Positions 1 to 8,787 are shown, counted from the stretch's first letter. The stretch: DNA of 64,000 nt from Tsuneonella troitsensis (GCF_001441535.1 NZ_LMAU01000007.1:62001-126000); one strand, 5' to 3'. Program-made: numbers and translations. The notes: generated by a model not told the origin, from the sequence alone.

Positions 1-29
1 GAACGCGCCAAGCACCTGTCCGCCGACCC

Positions 30-509
30 TCACCACTGGATTTCGCTTCCCGGCACTATGCCGAGTTCGGCGGCGCGCCCCGCCTTCAGTTCGAGGACCG
101 CCGCCGTCAGGTCGAGCGCGCCCACCGGGTCGAGCGAATAGGGCACGGTGTTGGCCCCGACATTGATAACCTTGCGATCGGTGCCGATGAAGATGATGTC
201 GAGCGACATCGGCGTGTTCTTCATCCAGAAGCTGGCCACATCCGGCGGGTTTCGCGGGAAGATCATTCCCTCGTTCGCGCCCATCTCGGTCCGGAACATC
301 AACCCTTTTGCCTGTTCCGCCGACGTGGCGGCCACTTCCGCGCGGATGACGTGTCGCCCGCTCGCAGTGGTCACGGTCACCGGAATGACCTGCAGGCCGG
401 AGACGGGGTGCGTGGCCGGGGCTTGCGCCACGGGTGATGCCTCGGCTGCAGGTTGCGGCGAACAGGCGGCGAGCACGGCGACCAGCGCCAGCGCGACTAT
501 ACGGTTCAT
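30..509 (-). CDS. DUF192 family lipoprotein
   Basis: The 159-residue product has a short hydrophobic leader ending in a LAAC lipobox (Cys16), so it is probably an envelope lipoprotein. The body (about residues 45-159) matches DUF192, a small beta-barrel fold of unknown role; the WMKNTP stretch followed by LDIIFI is the family hallmark. Start: the ATG at 507-509 overlaps the TGA of the upstream recX gene (ATGA), so the two are translationally coupled. The open frame continues upstream, but that part is a shadow of recX. Family assignment is secure; biochemical function is unknown. Confidence 0.85.
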   Translation of the reverse strand: MNRIVALALVAVLAACSPQPAAEASPVAQAPATHPVSGLQVIPVTVTTASGRHVIRAEVAATSAEQAKGLMFRTEMGANEGMIFPRNPPDVASFWMKNTPMSLDIIFIGTDRKVINVGANTVPYSLDPVGALDLTAAVLELKAGRAAELGIVPGSEIQW

Positions 510-1063
510 GGAAACTCCTCGACCTCGTTCGCCCACGCTTCGGCGTCGGCGATACTCGCCGCATCGACTACCGCGCGGGCGGCATCGAATCCATGCCCCG
601 CGCGTAACATGGCGGCGATTTGTTTCTCGCGCGCGGCGCGATCCGGCCCGGCGCTGCCCCACGGCCCGACTCGCCGCCGCGCGGCATAGGCCAGCGCGGC
701 CCGCCGCTGCTCGGCCTCGCCGGCGCGCACATCGTTGCGGATCGCCTCGTCGATGCCCGCCGCGCCGAGCGTCTGGTCGACCCGCCGAACGCCGTATCCG
801 CGCCTGAGAAGACTGCCGCCCTTCGCGCGCGCCCACGCCTCGTCGTCGATGTAGCCCAACTCGACGAATCGCTCGACGATGGCCCGGGGATCGGGCGAGC
901 GATCGCCCTCCCAGCCGCGCTCGCGCAGTTTGCGACCGAGATATTGCTCGACTTTCGCCGCGCTTGTCGCAAAGCGCGCCACATAGGCCAGCGCGAGTTC
1001 TTCGAGCTTGGCTGGACCAAGCGGGGGCGGCGGACGGCGCTCTCTGACGGTTCGGCGGGTCAT
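506..1063 (-). CDS. recX: RecX family regulator of RecA
   Basis: The 185-residue, Arg/Glu-rich helical protein has RecX three-helix repeats: VEQYLGRKLRERGW then VERFVELGYIDDEAWARA, followed by LLRRGYGVRRVDQTL. RecX proteins bind RecA filaments and modulate strand exchange. The C-terminal repeat is shorter than in E. coli RecX, as is common in alphaproteobacteria. The ATG at 1061-1063 starts just before the MTRRTVRE segment; sequence further upstream in frame lacks RecX character. It is not next to recA here, and I saw no convincing LexA box in the 135-bp gap to the divergent ligase gene. Confidence 0.8.
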   Translation of the reverse strand: MTRRTVRERRPPPPLGPAKLEELALAYVARFATSAAKVEQYLGRKLRERGWEGDRSPDPRAIVERFVELGYIDDEAWARAKGGSLLRRGYGVRRVDQTLGAAGIDEAIRNDVRAGEAEQRRAALAYAARRRVGPWGSAGPDRAAREKQIAAMLRAGHGFDAARAVVDAASIADAEAWANEVEEFP

Positions 1064-1198
1064 CGTTCGCCATATTCGTGCCACACTGTGTAACGAATGG
1101 GAAACCTTGGACCACACGCGCGTGAAGGGTCGCGCACCGACGGACTGCATACAGGAAGCGCCAAAGGGGCGCGCAGACAACGGGTTATCGCTCCACAC

Positions 1199-2953
1199 AT
1201 GACAGATTCGAAACTGACGCCGACGCCGAACGACTGCCCGCTGCCGCGGCGCCGGTCGGACTTCGCCACGTTCGCCGATGCCATCGACTACGCCGCGCTC
1301 AGCGAAAAGGGGCTGAACTTCCACGACATGCGCGGCGATCTCGAGCGGGCCTATCCGTTTGCCGAGATGCGCGCCGATGGAATCGCCATGGCCTATCGCC
1401 TGATTGCCGCTGGCATCGAGCGCGGCGACCGCGTTGCCCTGGTGGCCGAAACGAGCCCCGAATTCGCCGCGCTGTTCTGCGGCTGCGTCTATGCCGGTGC
1501 ATGGCCGGTGCCGCTGCCGCTCCCGACCACCTTCGGCGGCAAGGAAAGCTACATCGATCAGCTCGCGGTCCAGCTCGAAAGCTCGGACCCGAAGATGCTG
1601 ATCTATCCCGGCGAGATCGCCGAGATGGCCTTTGCCGCAGCCGAGCGGCAGGGGTGCCAGGGCATCAGCTGGGAAGAATTCGCACAAGGCGATGCCACGG
1701 AGAAGCAGCTCCCCGAACTGCAGCCCGACGACATCTGCTATCTCCAGTATTCGAGCGGATCGACCCGTTTCCCGACCGGCGTCGCGGTCACCCACAAGGC
1801 GCTGCTGCACAACCTCTACGGCCACGCCACCGGGGTGGACCTGGGCATCAACGACCGCGTGGTGAGCTGGCTGCCGTGGTATCACGACATGGGTCTGGTC
1901 GGCTGCTTCCTGTCGCCGATCGCCAACCAGGCAAGCTGCGACTACCTCAAGACCGAACATTTCGCCCGCCGCCCGCTGGCGTGGCTCGACCTGATCAGCC
2001 GCAACCCGGGCAACACGCTCAGCTATTCGCCGACGTTCGGCTACGACATCTGCGCGCGGCGCATCTCATCGCAAAGCCATGTGTCGGAGCGATTCGACCT
2101 GTCGCGCTGGCGCACCGCGGGCAACGGCGCCGACATGATCCGGCCGGACGTGATGCAGAACTTCGTCAACGCCTTCGCCGAAGCCGGCTTCCGGGCGAGC
2201 GCTTTCACGCCGAGCTACGGCTTGGCCGAAGCGACGCTGGCGGTCACCGTCATGCCGCCGGGCGAAGGCATCCGCGTGGAACTGGTGGAGGAAGAGCGGC
2301 TCTCTGGCGCGGAACGCGATCTCAGCCGTCCGGCCCGCTACCGAGCGATCGTCAACTGCGGCAAGCCGCTGCCCGGCATGGAAGTCGAAATTCGCGGCGA
2401 GCATGGCGAGATCAAGGGCGACCACCAGATCGGCAAGGTCTGGTGCCGCGGCGAATCGGTCATGCACTCCTATTTCCGCAACGAGGAAGCCACCAACGAC
2501 TGTCTGGTCGCCAAGGAAGACGGGGAAATCTGGCTCGACACCGGCGACATGGGGTATCTGGGCGACGGCTACCTGTTCATCGTCGGCCGGGCGAAGGACA
2601 TGATCATCATCAACGGCAAGAACCACTGGCCGCAGGACATCGAGTGGGCGGTCGAACAGCTGCCCGGCTTCAACCACGGCGACGTGGCCGCCTTCAGCTT
2701 CGAGACCGACAGCGGCGAGGAAGCGCCCGCGGTCCTGGTGCACTGCCGCGTTTCGGACCCGGAAGAACGACTGCGGCTGCACGAACAGATCCGCGACAAG
2801 GTCCGCTCGATCACCGGGATGAACTGCGTCGTCGAACTGGTGCCCCCGCGGACGCTGCCCCGGACGAGTTCGGGCAAGCTGTCGCGCGCCAAGGCGAAGC
2901 GGCTGTACCTTGCGGGCGAGATCGAACCGATCAAGCTGCTCGAAGCAGCCTAG
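1199..2953 (+). CDS. Fatty acyl-AMP ligase (FAAL/FadD32-like)
   Basis: This 584-residue ANL-superfamily enzyme should activate a fatty acid as acyl-adenylate for transfer to an acyl carrier protein or a lipid/polyketide pathway. Visible core motifs are YSSGSTRFPTG (about residue 183, P-loop), WLPWYHDMGLVG (about 222), SYGLAEAT (about 338), WLDTGDMGYL (about 445), INGKNHWPQDIE and the C-terminal RTSSGKLSR lysine motif (about 554). The WYHDMGL and NHWPQDIE signatures fit FAALs better than ordinary acyl-CoA synthetases. No carrier protein or acyltransferase is adjacent, so the acceptor is unknown. The ATG at 1199 is preferred; an in-frame extension to 1097 is Arg-rich and unlike the family. It ends tail to tail with the DUF389 gene, overlapping 4 nt. 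Confidence 0.85.
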   Translation: MTDSKLTPTPNDCPLPRRRSDFATFADAIDYAALSEKGLNFHDMRGDLERAYPFAEMRADGIAMAYRLIAAGIERGDRVALVAETSPEFAALFCGCVYAGAWPVPLPLPTTFGGKESYIDQLAVQLESSDPKMLIYPGEIAEMAFAAAERQGCQGISWEEFAQGDATEKQLPELQPDDICYLQYSSGSTRFPTGVAVTHKALLHNLYGHATGVDLGINDRVVSWLPWYHDMGLVGCFLSPIANQASCDYLKTEHFARRPLAWLDLISRNPGNTLSYSPTFGYDICARRISSQSHVSERFDLSRWRTAGNGADMIRPDVMQNFVNAFAEAGFRASAFTPSYGLAEATLAVTVMPPGEGIRVELVEEERLSGAERDLSRPARYRAIVNCGKPLPGMEVEIRGEHGEIKGDHQIGKVWCRGESVMHSYFRNEEATNDCLVAKEDGEIWLDTGDMGYLGDGYLFIVGRAKDMIIINGKNHWPQDIEWAVEQLPGFNHGDVAAFSFETDSGEEAPAVLVHCRVSDPEERLRLHEQIRDKVRSITGMNCVVELVPPRTLPRTSSGKLSRAKAKRLYLAGEIEPIKLLEAA

Positions 2954-4476
2954 GCTCCGTCGTCCGCATCGCCCGCGCCGGGCGCACCCCAGTCCATGCG
3001 GATCGGGGCAGCGCCTGCCCGCACGCTGACATCTGTCGCCCCCGCTTCGGACAGGAGCTCGGAGGCGCGGGTCGTTTGCGCGGCGGGTCCGGTCAGGACG
3101 AGCGGCGCGCCGATCCGGCGCGATGCCCATCCGGCAAGCGCCAGCGCCCGCAGGCCGTCGGCAGTCGGCTCGCCATCGGCAAACGATACCGTCGGCAGGG
3201 CACCGGCGAGCGGCACGATCTCCACTGTCCAGTCGGGCGACGATTCCCTGATCCGCCGCTCGAGCGAGCGCCATGTCGCAAGGTCCGCTCCTTCGAGGGA
3301 CGACACCCGCACCAGCGCCCGCCGGTTCTCCCGGTCGATCAGCACTTCCTCGCGCTCGACCCCGGCAAGGACGGCCAGTTGCCGTCCGAGCTGGACCGCT
3401 TCCTGGTCGGCGCGTTGCTGTCGGTCGCGCGCGGCGGCGAGCTGCGCCTCCTCGGCGGCACTCGCGGTCGTTCCGACCCTGTATTGGACGAGCGACAAGT
3501 TTATCGGCTGTCCGATGGCGGCCTCGATCTTCTGGCCGATCCTGCGCTCGGCGCCAGGGTCGAGGCGCGGAGTTAGCACTGCTGCGGAGACGGCGATCGG
3601 CTGCGCGCGGAAATCGAACGTGGCTTCCGACAATCTGGCGGACGAACCGAACGGCCGCACGACCTCCGCCCGGATCACGCGTTGGGCCCGCGTTTCCCAA
3701 CCGATCCGCACCAGCGATAGTCCCAAGGGAACCGCGAGAGCGACAAGCACCCCGAACATGATGATGTTCTGAACCATCGTGTGACGGCCCGACAGGTAGG
3801 TCTTGAACCCGTAAAGCCGCGCGATGAGCGCCGCGAACAGGGCGATCGCCACGAAGTTGGTCACGAACAACAGCAGCGCGCCGGAAAATACCGTCCAGTT
3901 CAGCGTCGCGAGGCCGAAGCCCACCGTCGCCAGCGGCGGCATCAGCGCGGTCGCGATGGCCACGCCCACGACAGCGCCCTCCTTGCCCCGGATCAGCGCA
4001 TATGCGCCTGCGAGGCCCGAGAATACGGCCACCAGCAGGTCGAAGAGGTTGGGCCGGGTCCGCGCCGCGATCTCCGACGTGATCTCCTGGAGCGGCGACA
4101 GGGCCACGATCAGCGCGGTAAAGGTGACGGCGAGCAACGACCCCCAGGCCAGCGACAGACCCGTCTGGCGCATCCACCGATAGTCGGCGGTCGCCAACGC
4201 AAACCCCAGGCCGACGATCGGACCCATCAGCGGCGAGAGCAACATCGCGCCGATGACGACCGCGGGAGAGGACAGCAGTAGGCCAAGGATCGCGATACCC
4301 GCCGACATGGCGGTGAGGAACAGGTAGCGCGCAGACAGCGCCCCCTCGTCACGCCGCTCCGCCATGACCCCGGCATGATCGACCGTGCCGATGACCTGCT
4401 CGGTCCACCAGGTTCGCCAGCGTACGACGATCCGTCCGATACCGAAGCGACTGATCGCCGGCGAACCTGCCCCCAT
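2950..4476 (-). CDS. DUF389 family polytopic membrane protein
   Basis: The 508-residue protein has a hydrophobic half (about residues 50-260) with at least five membrane segments and the DUF389 signature around SSPAVVIGAMLLSPLMGPI and ALMPPLATVGFGL. A long hydrophilic C-terminal part (about 280-508) rich in Arg, Glu and Ala follows, probably periplasmic or cytosolic. Family function is not established. The ATG at 4474-4476 is chosen because GAGGAG lies about 8 nt upstream; the frame remains open to 4554 without a comparable ribosome site. It is divergent from the TelA operon and converges with the acyl-AMP ligase gene. Confidence 0.85.
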   Translation of the reverse strand: MGAGSPAISRFGIGRIVVRWRTWWTEQVIGTVDHAGVMAERRDEGALSARYLFLTAMSAGIAILGLLLSSPAVVIGAMLLSPLMGPIVGLGFALATADYRWMRQTGLSLAWGSLLAVTFTALIVALSPLQEITSEIAARTRPNLFDLLVAVFSGLAGAYALIRGKEGAVVGVAIATALMPPLATVGFGLATLNWTVFSGALLLFVTNFVAIALFAALIARLYGFKTYLSGRHTMVQNIIMFGVLVALAVPLGLSLVRIGWETRAQRVIRAEVVRPFGSSARLSEATFDFRAQPIAVSAAVLTPRLDPGAERRIGQKIEAAIGQPINLSLVQYRVGTTASAAEEAQLAAARDRQQRADQEAVQLGRQLAVLAGVEREEVLIDRENRRALVRVSSLEGADLATWRSLERRIRESSPDWTVEIVPLAGALPTVSFADGEPTADGLRALALAGWASRRIGAPLVLTGPAAQTTRASELLSEAGATDVSVRAGAAPIRMDWGAPGAGDADDGA

Positions 4477-4586
4477 CACGCGTACTCCTCGTTCGGGCCC
4501 GCAAAAAGGCTCCGGTCCGCCAGCCTCTAGCCCGCGAAAGCGCATGGACGCCACCGCCTGCTTGAGGCAAATCGTCGGCTTGAATA

Positions 4587-4616
4587 TTGAAAACTGTGTC
4601 TTACACCCCTAATACA
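4587..4616 (+). promoter_or_regulatory. Sigma70-like promoter with embedded dyad operator (TelA operon)
   Basis: TTGAAA (4587-4592) and TAATAC (4610-4615) are separated by exactly 17 nt, a good sigma70-type promoter 26 nt before the TelA start codon. Overlapping the -10 is an interrupted palindrome, TGTCTTA-N6-TAATACA (4597-4616), with one mismatched pair. A repressor bound there would cover the -10. The arm pattern resembles sites of YtrA-type GntR repressors, but this is from memory and no such regulator gene is adjacent. Confidence 0.6.
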
Positions 4617-4641
4617 GTCGCTGGAGGAGCAAGAGAGCGCA

Positions 4642-5856
4642 ATGTCCACGACCCAGCCCAAGACCGAAACCGCCACGGCGACCGAATTCGAACTGACCCC
4701 GCCCGATCCGGTGCCGGTGGTCACGGCCGCGAAGGCATCGGGCCTTGTCCCGGTTTCCGACGACAAGAAATCCAAGCTGGAGGAAAAGGCCGACGCATTC
4801 GTCGCCGACCTCGTGGCCCAGGATGCGAACTCGCCCGAATTCGGCAAAAAGGTCGACCAGCTGACCAACATGGGCCGCAAGGAAATCATGGCGGCCGCGG
4901 GCATGTCCAACCGCTTCCTCGACCGACCCGTGCGCGCGATGGACAAGGATGAGGGCGTAGGCGCGAACCTCGCCGAACTGCGCCGCGTGGTGGAAGACCT
5001 CGACCCCGGCAAGCGCGGCGCGAAAAGCGGACCGCGCAAGATCCTCGGCATCATCCCGTTCGGCAACAAGCTGACCAACTACTTCCGCAGCTATCAGAGC
5101 GCGCAGACGCATATCCAGTCGATCCTCGGCAACCTGTCGAGCGGCAAGGACGAGCTCCTGATGGACAACGCCGCGATCGACGTCGAACGGCAGAAGCTGT
5201 GGGAGGCGATGGGCAACCTCGAGCAGATGATCCACATTTCGAAGGTGCTCGACGAGAAGCTGGAGGAAAAGGCCGCCGAACTCGACGCGACCGATCCGGC
5301 CAAGGCCAAGGCGCTGCGCGAGACGGCACTGTTCTATGTCCGTCAGCGTTCGCAGGACCTGCTCACCCAGATGGCGGTCAGCGTGCAGGGCTATCTCAGC
5401 CTCGACCTGGTGAAGAAAAACAACGTCGAACTGGTCAAGGGCGTCGACCGCGCCAGCACGACCACCGTCGGCGCGCTGCGCACCGCGGTGACCGTGGCCG
5501 AGGCGATGACCAACCAGCGGCTCGTGCTGAACCAGATCACCGCGCTCAACTCCACGACCGCCGGGATCATCGACAGCACGTCGAAGCTGCTGCGCGAACA
5601 GACCGGCAAGATCCACGAACAGGCCGCCGCTTCGACCATCCCGCTCGAGACCCTGCAGCGCGCGTTCCAGAACATCTACGACACGATGGACGAGGTCGAC
5701 GCGTTCAAGCTGCGGGCGCTCGATTCGATGAAGCAGACGGTGGAGACGCTGTCGGGCGAGGTCGAGAAGTCGAAGGGCTACATTGCGCGCGCCGAGGGCC
5801 AGGCCAAGGCCGCCGCTTCGGTCACTGAATCCAAGCTGCTGACGGTCGAAAATTGA
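4642..5856 (+). CDS. Toxic anion resistance protein, TelA/KlaA family
   Basis: This 404-residue, almost wholly alpha-helical soluble protein matches the TelA family, named for plasmid tellurite resistance but widespread on chromosomes with unclear native role. Characteristic pieces are the MGRKEIMAAAGMSNRFLDRPV segment near residue 75, the IIPFGNKLTNYFRSYQSAQTHI region near 135-155, and long coiled-coil-like helices to the C-terminus. A GGAGGAG ribosome site precedes the ATG. It leads a probable three-gene operon with an XpaC-like membrane protein and a PHA-granule-type protein. The TelA-XpaC pairing recurs in other bacteria, suggesting a joint envelope-stress function; that is inference. Confidence 0.88.
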   Translation: MSTTQPKTETATATEFELTPPDPVPVVTAAKASGLVPVSDDKKSKLEEKADAFVADLVAQDANSPEFGKKVDQLTNMGRKEIMAAAGMSNRFLDRPVRAMDKDEGVGANLAELRRVVEDLDPGKRGAKSGPRKILGIIPFGNKLTNYFRSYQSAQTHIQSILGNLSSGKDELLMDNAAIDVERQKLWEAMGNLEQMIHISKVLDEKLEEKAAELDATDPAKAKALRETALFYVRQRSQDLLTQMAVSVQGYLSLDLVKKNNVELVKGVDRASTTTVGALRTAVTVAEAMTNQRLVLNQITALNSTTAGIIDSTSKLLREQTGKIHEQAAASTIPLETLQRAFQNIYDTMDEVDAFKLRALDSMKQTVETLSGEVEKSKGYIARAEGQAKAAASVTESKLLTVEN

Positions 5857-5872
5857 TCCCGGGAACACCGAC

Positions 5873-6643
5873 TTGTCGAACCTGACCCGCCAGTCCGATC
5901 GCGTCCTCGACGAGGCGCGCCGAGTGCGCGACGACAATCGCGCGGGCGGGCGGCATCGGCGCGAGCTGCCAAGCTCGATCGGCAGGGGCTCGCGCAAACT
6001 GAAGCAGCGCCACCTGTTCAAGAAGCTGCGCAACATCCTGATCGCGATATTCGCGATCTGGATCGGCGCGGGCATCCTTGGGACGATCGTCAGCGGCATC
6101 GGCTTCATGGGCGTGATGGCGCTGATCTTCGCCAGCGTCGTGGCCGTTGCGGTCCTCGGCAAATATCCGAAGATGAAAGTGCCCCAGCGCGCCGACCTGT
6201 CGCGAAGCACCGACGCGCGGCAGCTCGTCGGGCGGACGGAGCTTTGGCTCGAGGCGCAGCGACCCGCGCTTCCTGCGCCCGCGGCCGACATGGTCGGCAA
6301 GATCGGCGTCCAGCTCGATTCGCTCGGCTTGCAGCTCGACGGGATCGACCCCAACCATCCCGCCGCACGCGAGGTACGAACCCTGGTCGGCGAGACGCTG
6401 CCCGAGATGGTCGACAGCTATCGCCGCATTCCGCAGCACCTGCGAGCCGAACAGCGCGCCGGGGCGGCTCCCGACGATCAGCTCGTCGGCGGACTCGGCA
6501 AGATCAGCGATGAGATCGAGCGGGTAACCCGCCAACTGGCCGAGGGCAGCCTCGACGACCTGGCGATCAAGACCCGCTATCTCGACTACAAGTACGGCGG
6601 CGAGGATGTCGCCCTGCCTCCTCCCACCAAGGACATCACCTGA
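5873..6643 (+). CDS. XpaC-like membrane protein (TelA partner)
   Basis: The 256-residue protein has an Arg-rich cytosolic N-terminus, two adjacent membrane helices (about residues 52-72 and 76-98) and a helical C-terminal domain. This layout, and the position directly after telA, fits the XpaC/5-bromo-4-chloroindolyl-phosphate-hydrolysis family, whose real function is unknown. A TTG at 5873 is the only plausible start close to the 16-nt gap; an ATG further in would cut into the N-terminal basic region. Its TGA overlaps the next ATG (ATGA form). Family call is moderately sure, being based on context and topology as much as on motifs. Confidence 0.65.
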   Translation: MSNLTRQSDRVLDEARRVRDDNRAGGRHRRELPSSIGRGSRKLKQRHLFKKLRNILIAIFAIWIGAGILGTIVSGIGFMGVMALIFASVVAVAVLGKYPKMKVPQRADLSRSTDARQLVGRTELWLEAQRPALPAPAADMVGKIGVQLDSLGLQLDGIDPNHPAAREVRTLVGETLPEMVDSYRRIPQHLRAEQRAGAAPDDQLVGGLGKISDEIERVTRQLAEGSLDDLAIKTRYLDYKYGGEDVALPPPTKDIT

Positions 6644-6948
6644 TGCGCGTCGCCATTCCGCACCAGCTCGACAACGACACCGTGCGCGAGCGCCTGCGGT
6701 CCAACACCGGATCGATCGGCGACAGCATACCCGGCGGGGGCGCGGTGCAGACCGCGTGGCCGAGCGAGGACCGGATGACGATGGACATCAGCGCGATGGG
6801 CCAGTCGCTGCGCGCCAACGTCAATCTCGAGCCGGGGCAGGTCGTGCTCAACGTCGATCTTCCGCCCGCGCTCGCCTTCGTCGAGCCGATGATCGCCGGC
6901 GCCATCAAGAGCCAGGGCCACCGGCTGCTGGCCCCGCCCAAGGACTAG
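6643..6948 (+). CDS. Polyhydroxyalkanoic-acid-system family protein (PHA_gran_rgn type)
   Basis: A 101-residue protein starting MRVAIPHQL and ending LLAPPKD. The pattern of a short N-terminal strand, DISAMGQSLRANVNLEPGQVVLNVDLPPAL and a terminal helix resembles the small PHA_gran_rgn family annotated near phasin and PHA genes. No PHA synthase or phasin is nearby, so a role in granules is doubtful here. The start codon overlaps the stop of the XpaC-like gene, so it is the third gene of the TelA operon. It converges with a DUF2721 gene, overlapping 4 nt. Confidence 0.6.
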   Translation: MRVAIPHQLDNDTVRERLRSNTGSIGDSIPGGGAVQTAWPSEDRMTMDISAMGQSLRANVNLEPGQVVLNVDLPPALAFVEPMIAGAIKSQGHRLLAPPKD

Positions 6949-7385
6949 ATCCGCCGGTCCGGTTCCAGGTATTCGTCCGGAATGCGCAGCGCAGCCGACG
7001 CGGCCTGCGTTTCGCGCAGGAACAGGACCAGCGCCCACATCATCAGCCCCACCGCCAGGATGAAGGTCGTGGCGGCCACGCGCTGAAGGTCGGCGCTCAG
7101 CAACTCCTCCACGAACAGCACCGCGACCGTCACGCCGGTCGCAAGGCCGCTCGTCACCAATAGACGCAGCGCCCTGCCCACCAGCTTGATCCGCAGATTG
7201 ACGACGCGCATCTCGCGCACCACCATGTCGTGGTCCACGCCCACGGTCTCGCCGTGCCGCACCTGCAGCGCGCGGCTGCGGTCGACGATCCGGCCGAGGC
7301 GGGTGGAGAGCAGGTTCATGATGTTGCCGATCGCCACCAGTACGAAAACCGGGGCGAGCGCGAGCTGAATGGTCTGGGCGATCAT
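6945..7385 (-). CDS. DUF2721 domain membrane protein
   Basis: The 146-residue protein has an N-terminal membrane segment (ALAPVFVLVAIGNIMNLLSTR), a basic loop with GRIVDRSRAL, and two further hydrophobic helices (about residues 75-95 and 105-130). This is the DUF2721 layout; function unknown. The ATG at 7383-7385 (MIAQTIQ) is chosen because family members start at this point; the frame extends to 7484 but would then overlap the divergent ku ribosome site and start. It stands alone between the TelA operon and the NHEJ operon. Confidence 0.75.
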   Translation of the reverse strand: MIAQTIQLALAPVFVLVAIGNIMNLLSTRLGRIVDRSRALQVRHGETVGVDHDMVVREMRVVNLRIKLVGRALRLLVTSGLATGVTVAVLFVEELLSADLQRVAATTFILAVGLMMWALVLFLRETQAASAALRIPDEYLEPDRRI

Positions 7386-7468
7386 CGCCGTCAGATAGGG
7401 TGCCTTGCCCCGATTGGAAACGAATCGACGCGCCGCGAGTCGAGTCACCAACAAGAGGGGACATTGCA

Positions 7469-8311
7469 ATGGCCGCACGCGCATACTGGCAGGGTCAGAT
7501 CAGGCTGGCGCTCGTTTCGATTCCGGTGGAGATCTACCCCGCGACCAAGTCCGGCGCGGCGATCTCGTTCCGCCAGATCCACGAGCCCAGCGGCAAGCCA
7601 ATCAATTACGAAAAGGTCGTGGCGGGGATCGGTCCGGTCGACCGCGACGAGATCGTCAAGGGATACGAGATCTCGAAGGGCAATTACGTCCTGCTCGACG
7701 ACGACGAGATCGAGGCCGCGAAGGTCGAGAGCAAGCGGACGCTCGAACTGGTGCAGTTCGTCGATTCGAGCGAGATCGACGTGTTCTATTTCGAAAAGCC
7801 CTATTTCGTGGTGCCGCAGGACGAACTGGCCGAGGAAGCCTACATCGTCCTGCGCGACGCGCTGAAGGCGAAGAAGAAGGTCGCGCTGGGTCAGCTGTCG
7901 GTGCGCGGTCGCGAACAGCTCGTCAGCCTCAAGCCCTGCGGCAAGGGGCTCGTCCTCGAAACGCTCCGCTACGAGGACGAGGTTCGCAAGGCGCAGACCT
8001 ATTTCAAGGACATTCCGTCGGCGAAACCCGCCAAGGAAATGCTGGCGCTCGCCGGATCGCTGATCGACCAGAAGACCGCGCCGTTCGAAGCGGGCGAGTT
8101 CCACGACCGCTATGTCGACGCGCTCAAGAAGCTCGTCGAGAAGAAGGCGAAGTCCAAGGGCAAGAAGGTGCTCGAGGATGTCGAGGAACCGTCCACCGGC
8201 GGCAAGTCGAACGTGATCGACCTGATGGCCGCGCTCAAGCAGTCGGTCGGCGGCAAGGAAAAGGCCAAGCCTGCCGCCAAAACTCCGGCAAAAACGCGCA
8301 AGCGGGCCTGA
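7469..8311 (+). CDS. ku: Ku protein, non-homologous end joining
   Basis: The 280-residue homodimeric bacterial Ku opens with RAYWQGQIRLALVSIPVEIY, contains the PFxLxP-like beta-barrel core region, and ends in a Lys-rich tail (KKAKSKGKKVLED, later KTRKRA) typical of the DNA-binding extension. Ku rings hold broken DNA ends and recruit LigD, which lies two genes downstream. Start: the ATG at 7469 follows AAGAGGGG at good spacing; an in-frame ATG at 7400 lacks a ribosome site. The TGA overlaps the next gene's ATG, so ku, the MgtC-like gene and ligD form one operon. Confidence 0.93.
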   Translation: MAARAYWQGQIRLALVSIPVEIYPATKSGAAISFRQIHEPSGKPINYEKVVAGIGPVDRDEIVKGYEISKGNYVLLDDDEIEAAKVESKRTLELVQFVDSSEIDVFYFEKPYFVVPQDELAEEAYIVLRDALKAKKKVALGQLSVRGREQLVSLKPCGKGLVLETLRYEDEVRKAQTYFKDIPSAKPAKEMLALAGSLIDQKTAPFEAGEFHDRYVDALKKLVEKKAKSKGKKVLEDVEEPSTGGKSNVIDLMAALKQSVGGKEKAKPAAKTPAKTRKRA

Positions 8312-8787
8312 TGGACCTGAACCCGCCAACGCTGGTCCACTGGATTCACGTCGACCTGCTCATGCGCCTTTCGGTCGCGGCGGGGCTGGGCCTGCTGCTC
8401 GGCCTCGACCGCGAACTGCGCGGCCATGCGGCGGGGCTGCGAACCCACGGCCTGGTGTGCTTCACCGCCGCGGCGATGACGGTGTCGATCATCGCGCTCT
8501 ACAACCAGCTCGGCGGCGAGCGGATGGATCCGCTGCGGGTGTTCGAAGCGACCGGTTCCTTCATCGGCATCATCGGCGCGGGGCTGATCGTGTTCAGCAA
8601 GGGCCGGATCAAGAACCTGACAACGGCCGCCAACCTCTGGCTCGTCGCGGTGATCGGGATCGCCTGCGGTGCGGGTCAGTGGCCGCTGGTCGCGATCGGG
8701 GTTGGCGTATCGCTAATCATGATGACGTTCCTGTGGTTCGTCGAGACGCGCTGGTTCCCCGACACGGAACGGGCAGCCGACGAATGA
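8311..8787 (+). CDS. MgtC/SapB family membrane protein
   Basis: The 158-residue inner-membrane protein has four to five hydrophobic segments and the MgtC signature: LRLSVAAGLGLLLGLDREL-type opening, then GLRTHGLVCFTAA and IGIIGAGLIV. It is shorter than Salmonella MgtC because the cytosolic C-terminal domain is missing, as in SapB/YhiD-like members. MgtC proteins have been linked to magnesium limitation and ATP synthase control; nothing ties this one to repair. Yet its ATG overlaps the ku stop and its TGA overlaps the ligD ATG, so it is translationally locked into the NHEJ operon. Confidence 0.85.
   Translation: MDLNPPTLVHWIHVDLLMRLSVAAGLGLLLGLDRELRGHAAGLRTHGLVCFTAAAMTVSIIALYNQLGGERMDPLRVFEATGSFIGIIGAGLIVFSKGRIKNLTTAANLWLVAVIGIACGAGQWPLVAIGVGVSLIMMTFLWFVETRWFPDTERAADE

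Noticed and set aside
1064-1198. LexA box upstream of recX
   Set aside because: GAAC/GTTC-like words occur but not with the 7-nt spacing of alphaproteobacterial LexA sites.
2066-4177. 703-codon minus-strand open frame across the acyl-AMP ligase and DUF389 genes
   Set aside because: Arg/Gly-rich shadow of genuine genes in other frames; no family motifs. Typical of G+C-rich DNA.
4609-6354. 581-codon minus-strand open frame opposite telA and xpaC-like genes
   Set aside because: Shadow frame; both plus-strand genes have clear family motifs and ribosome sites.
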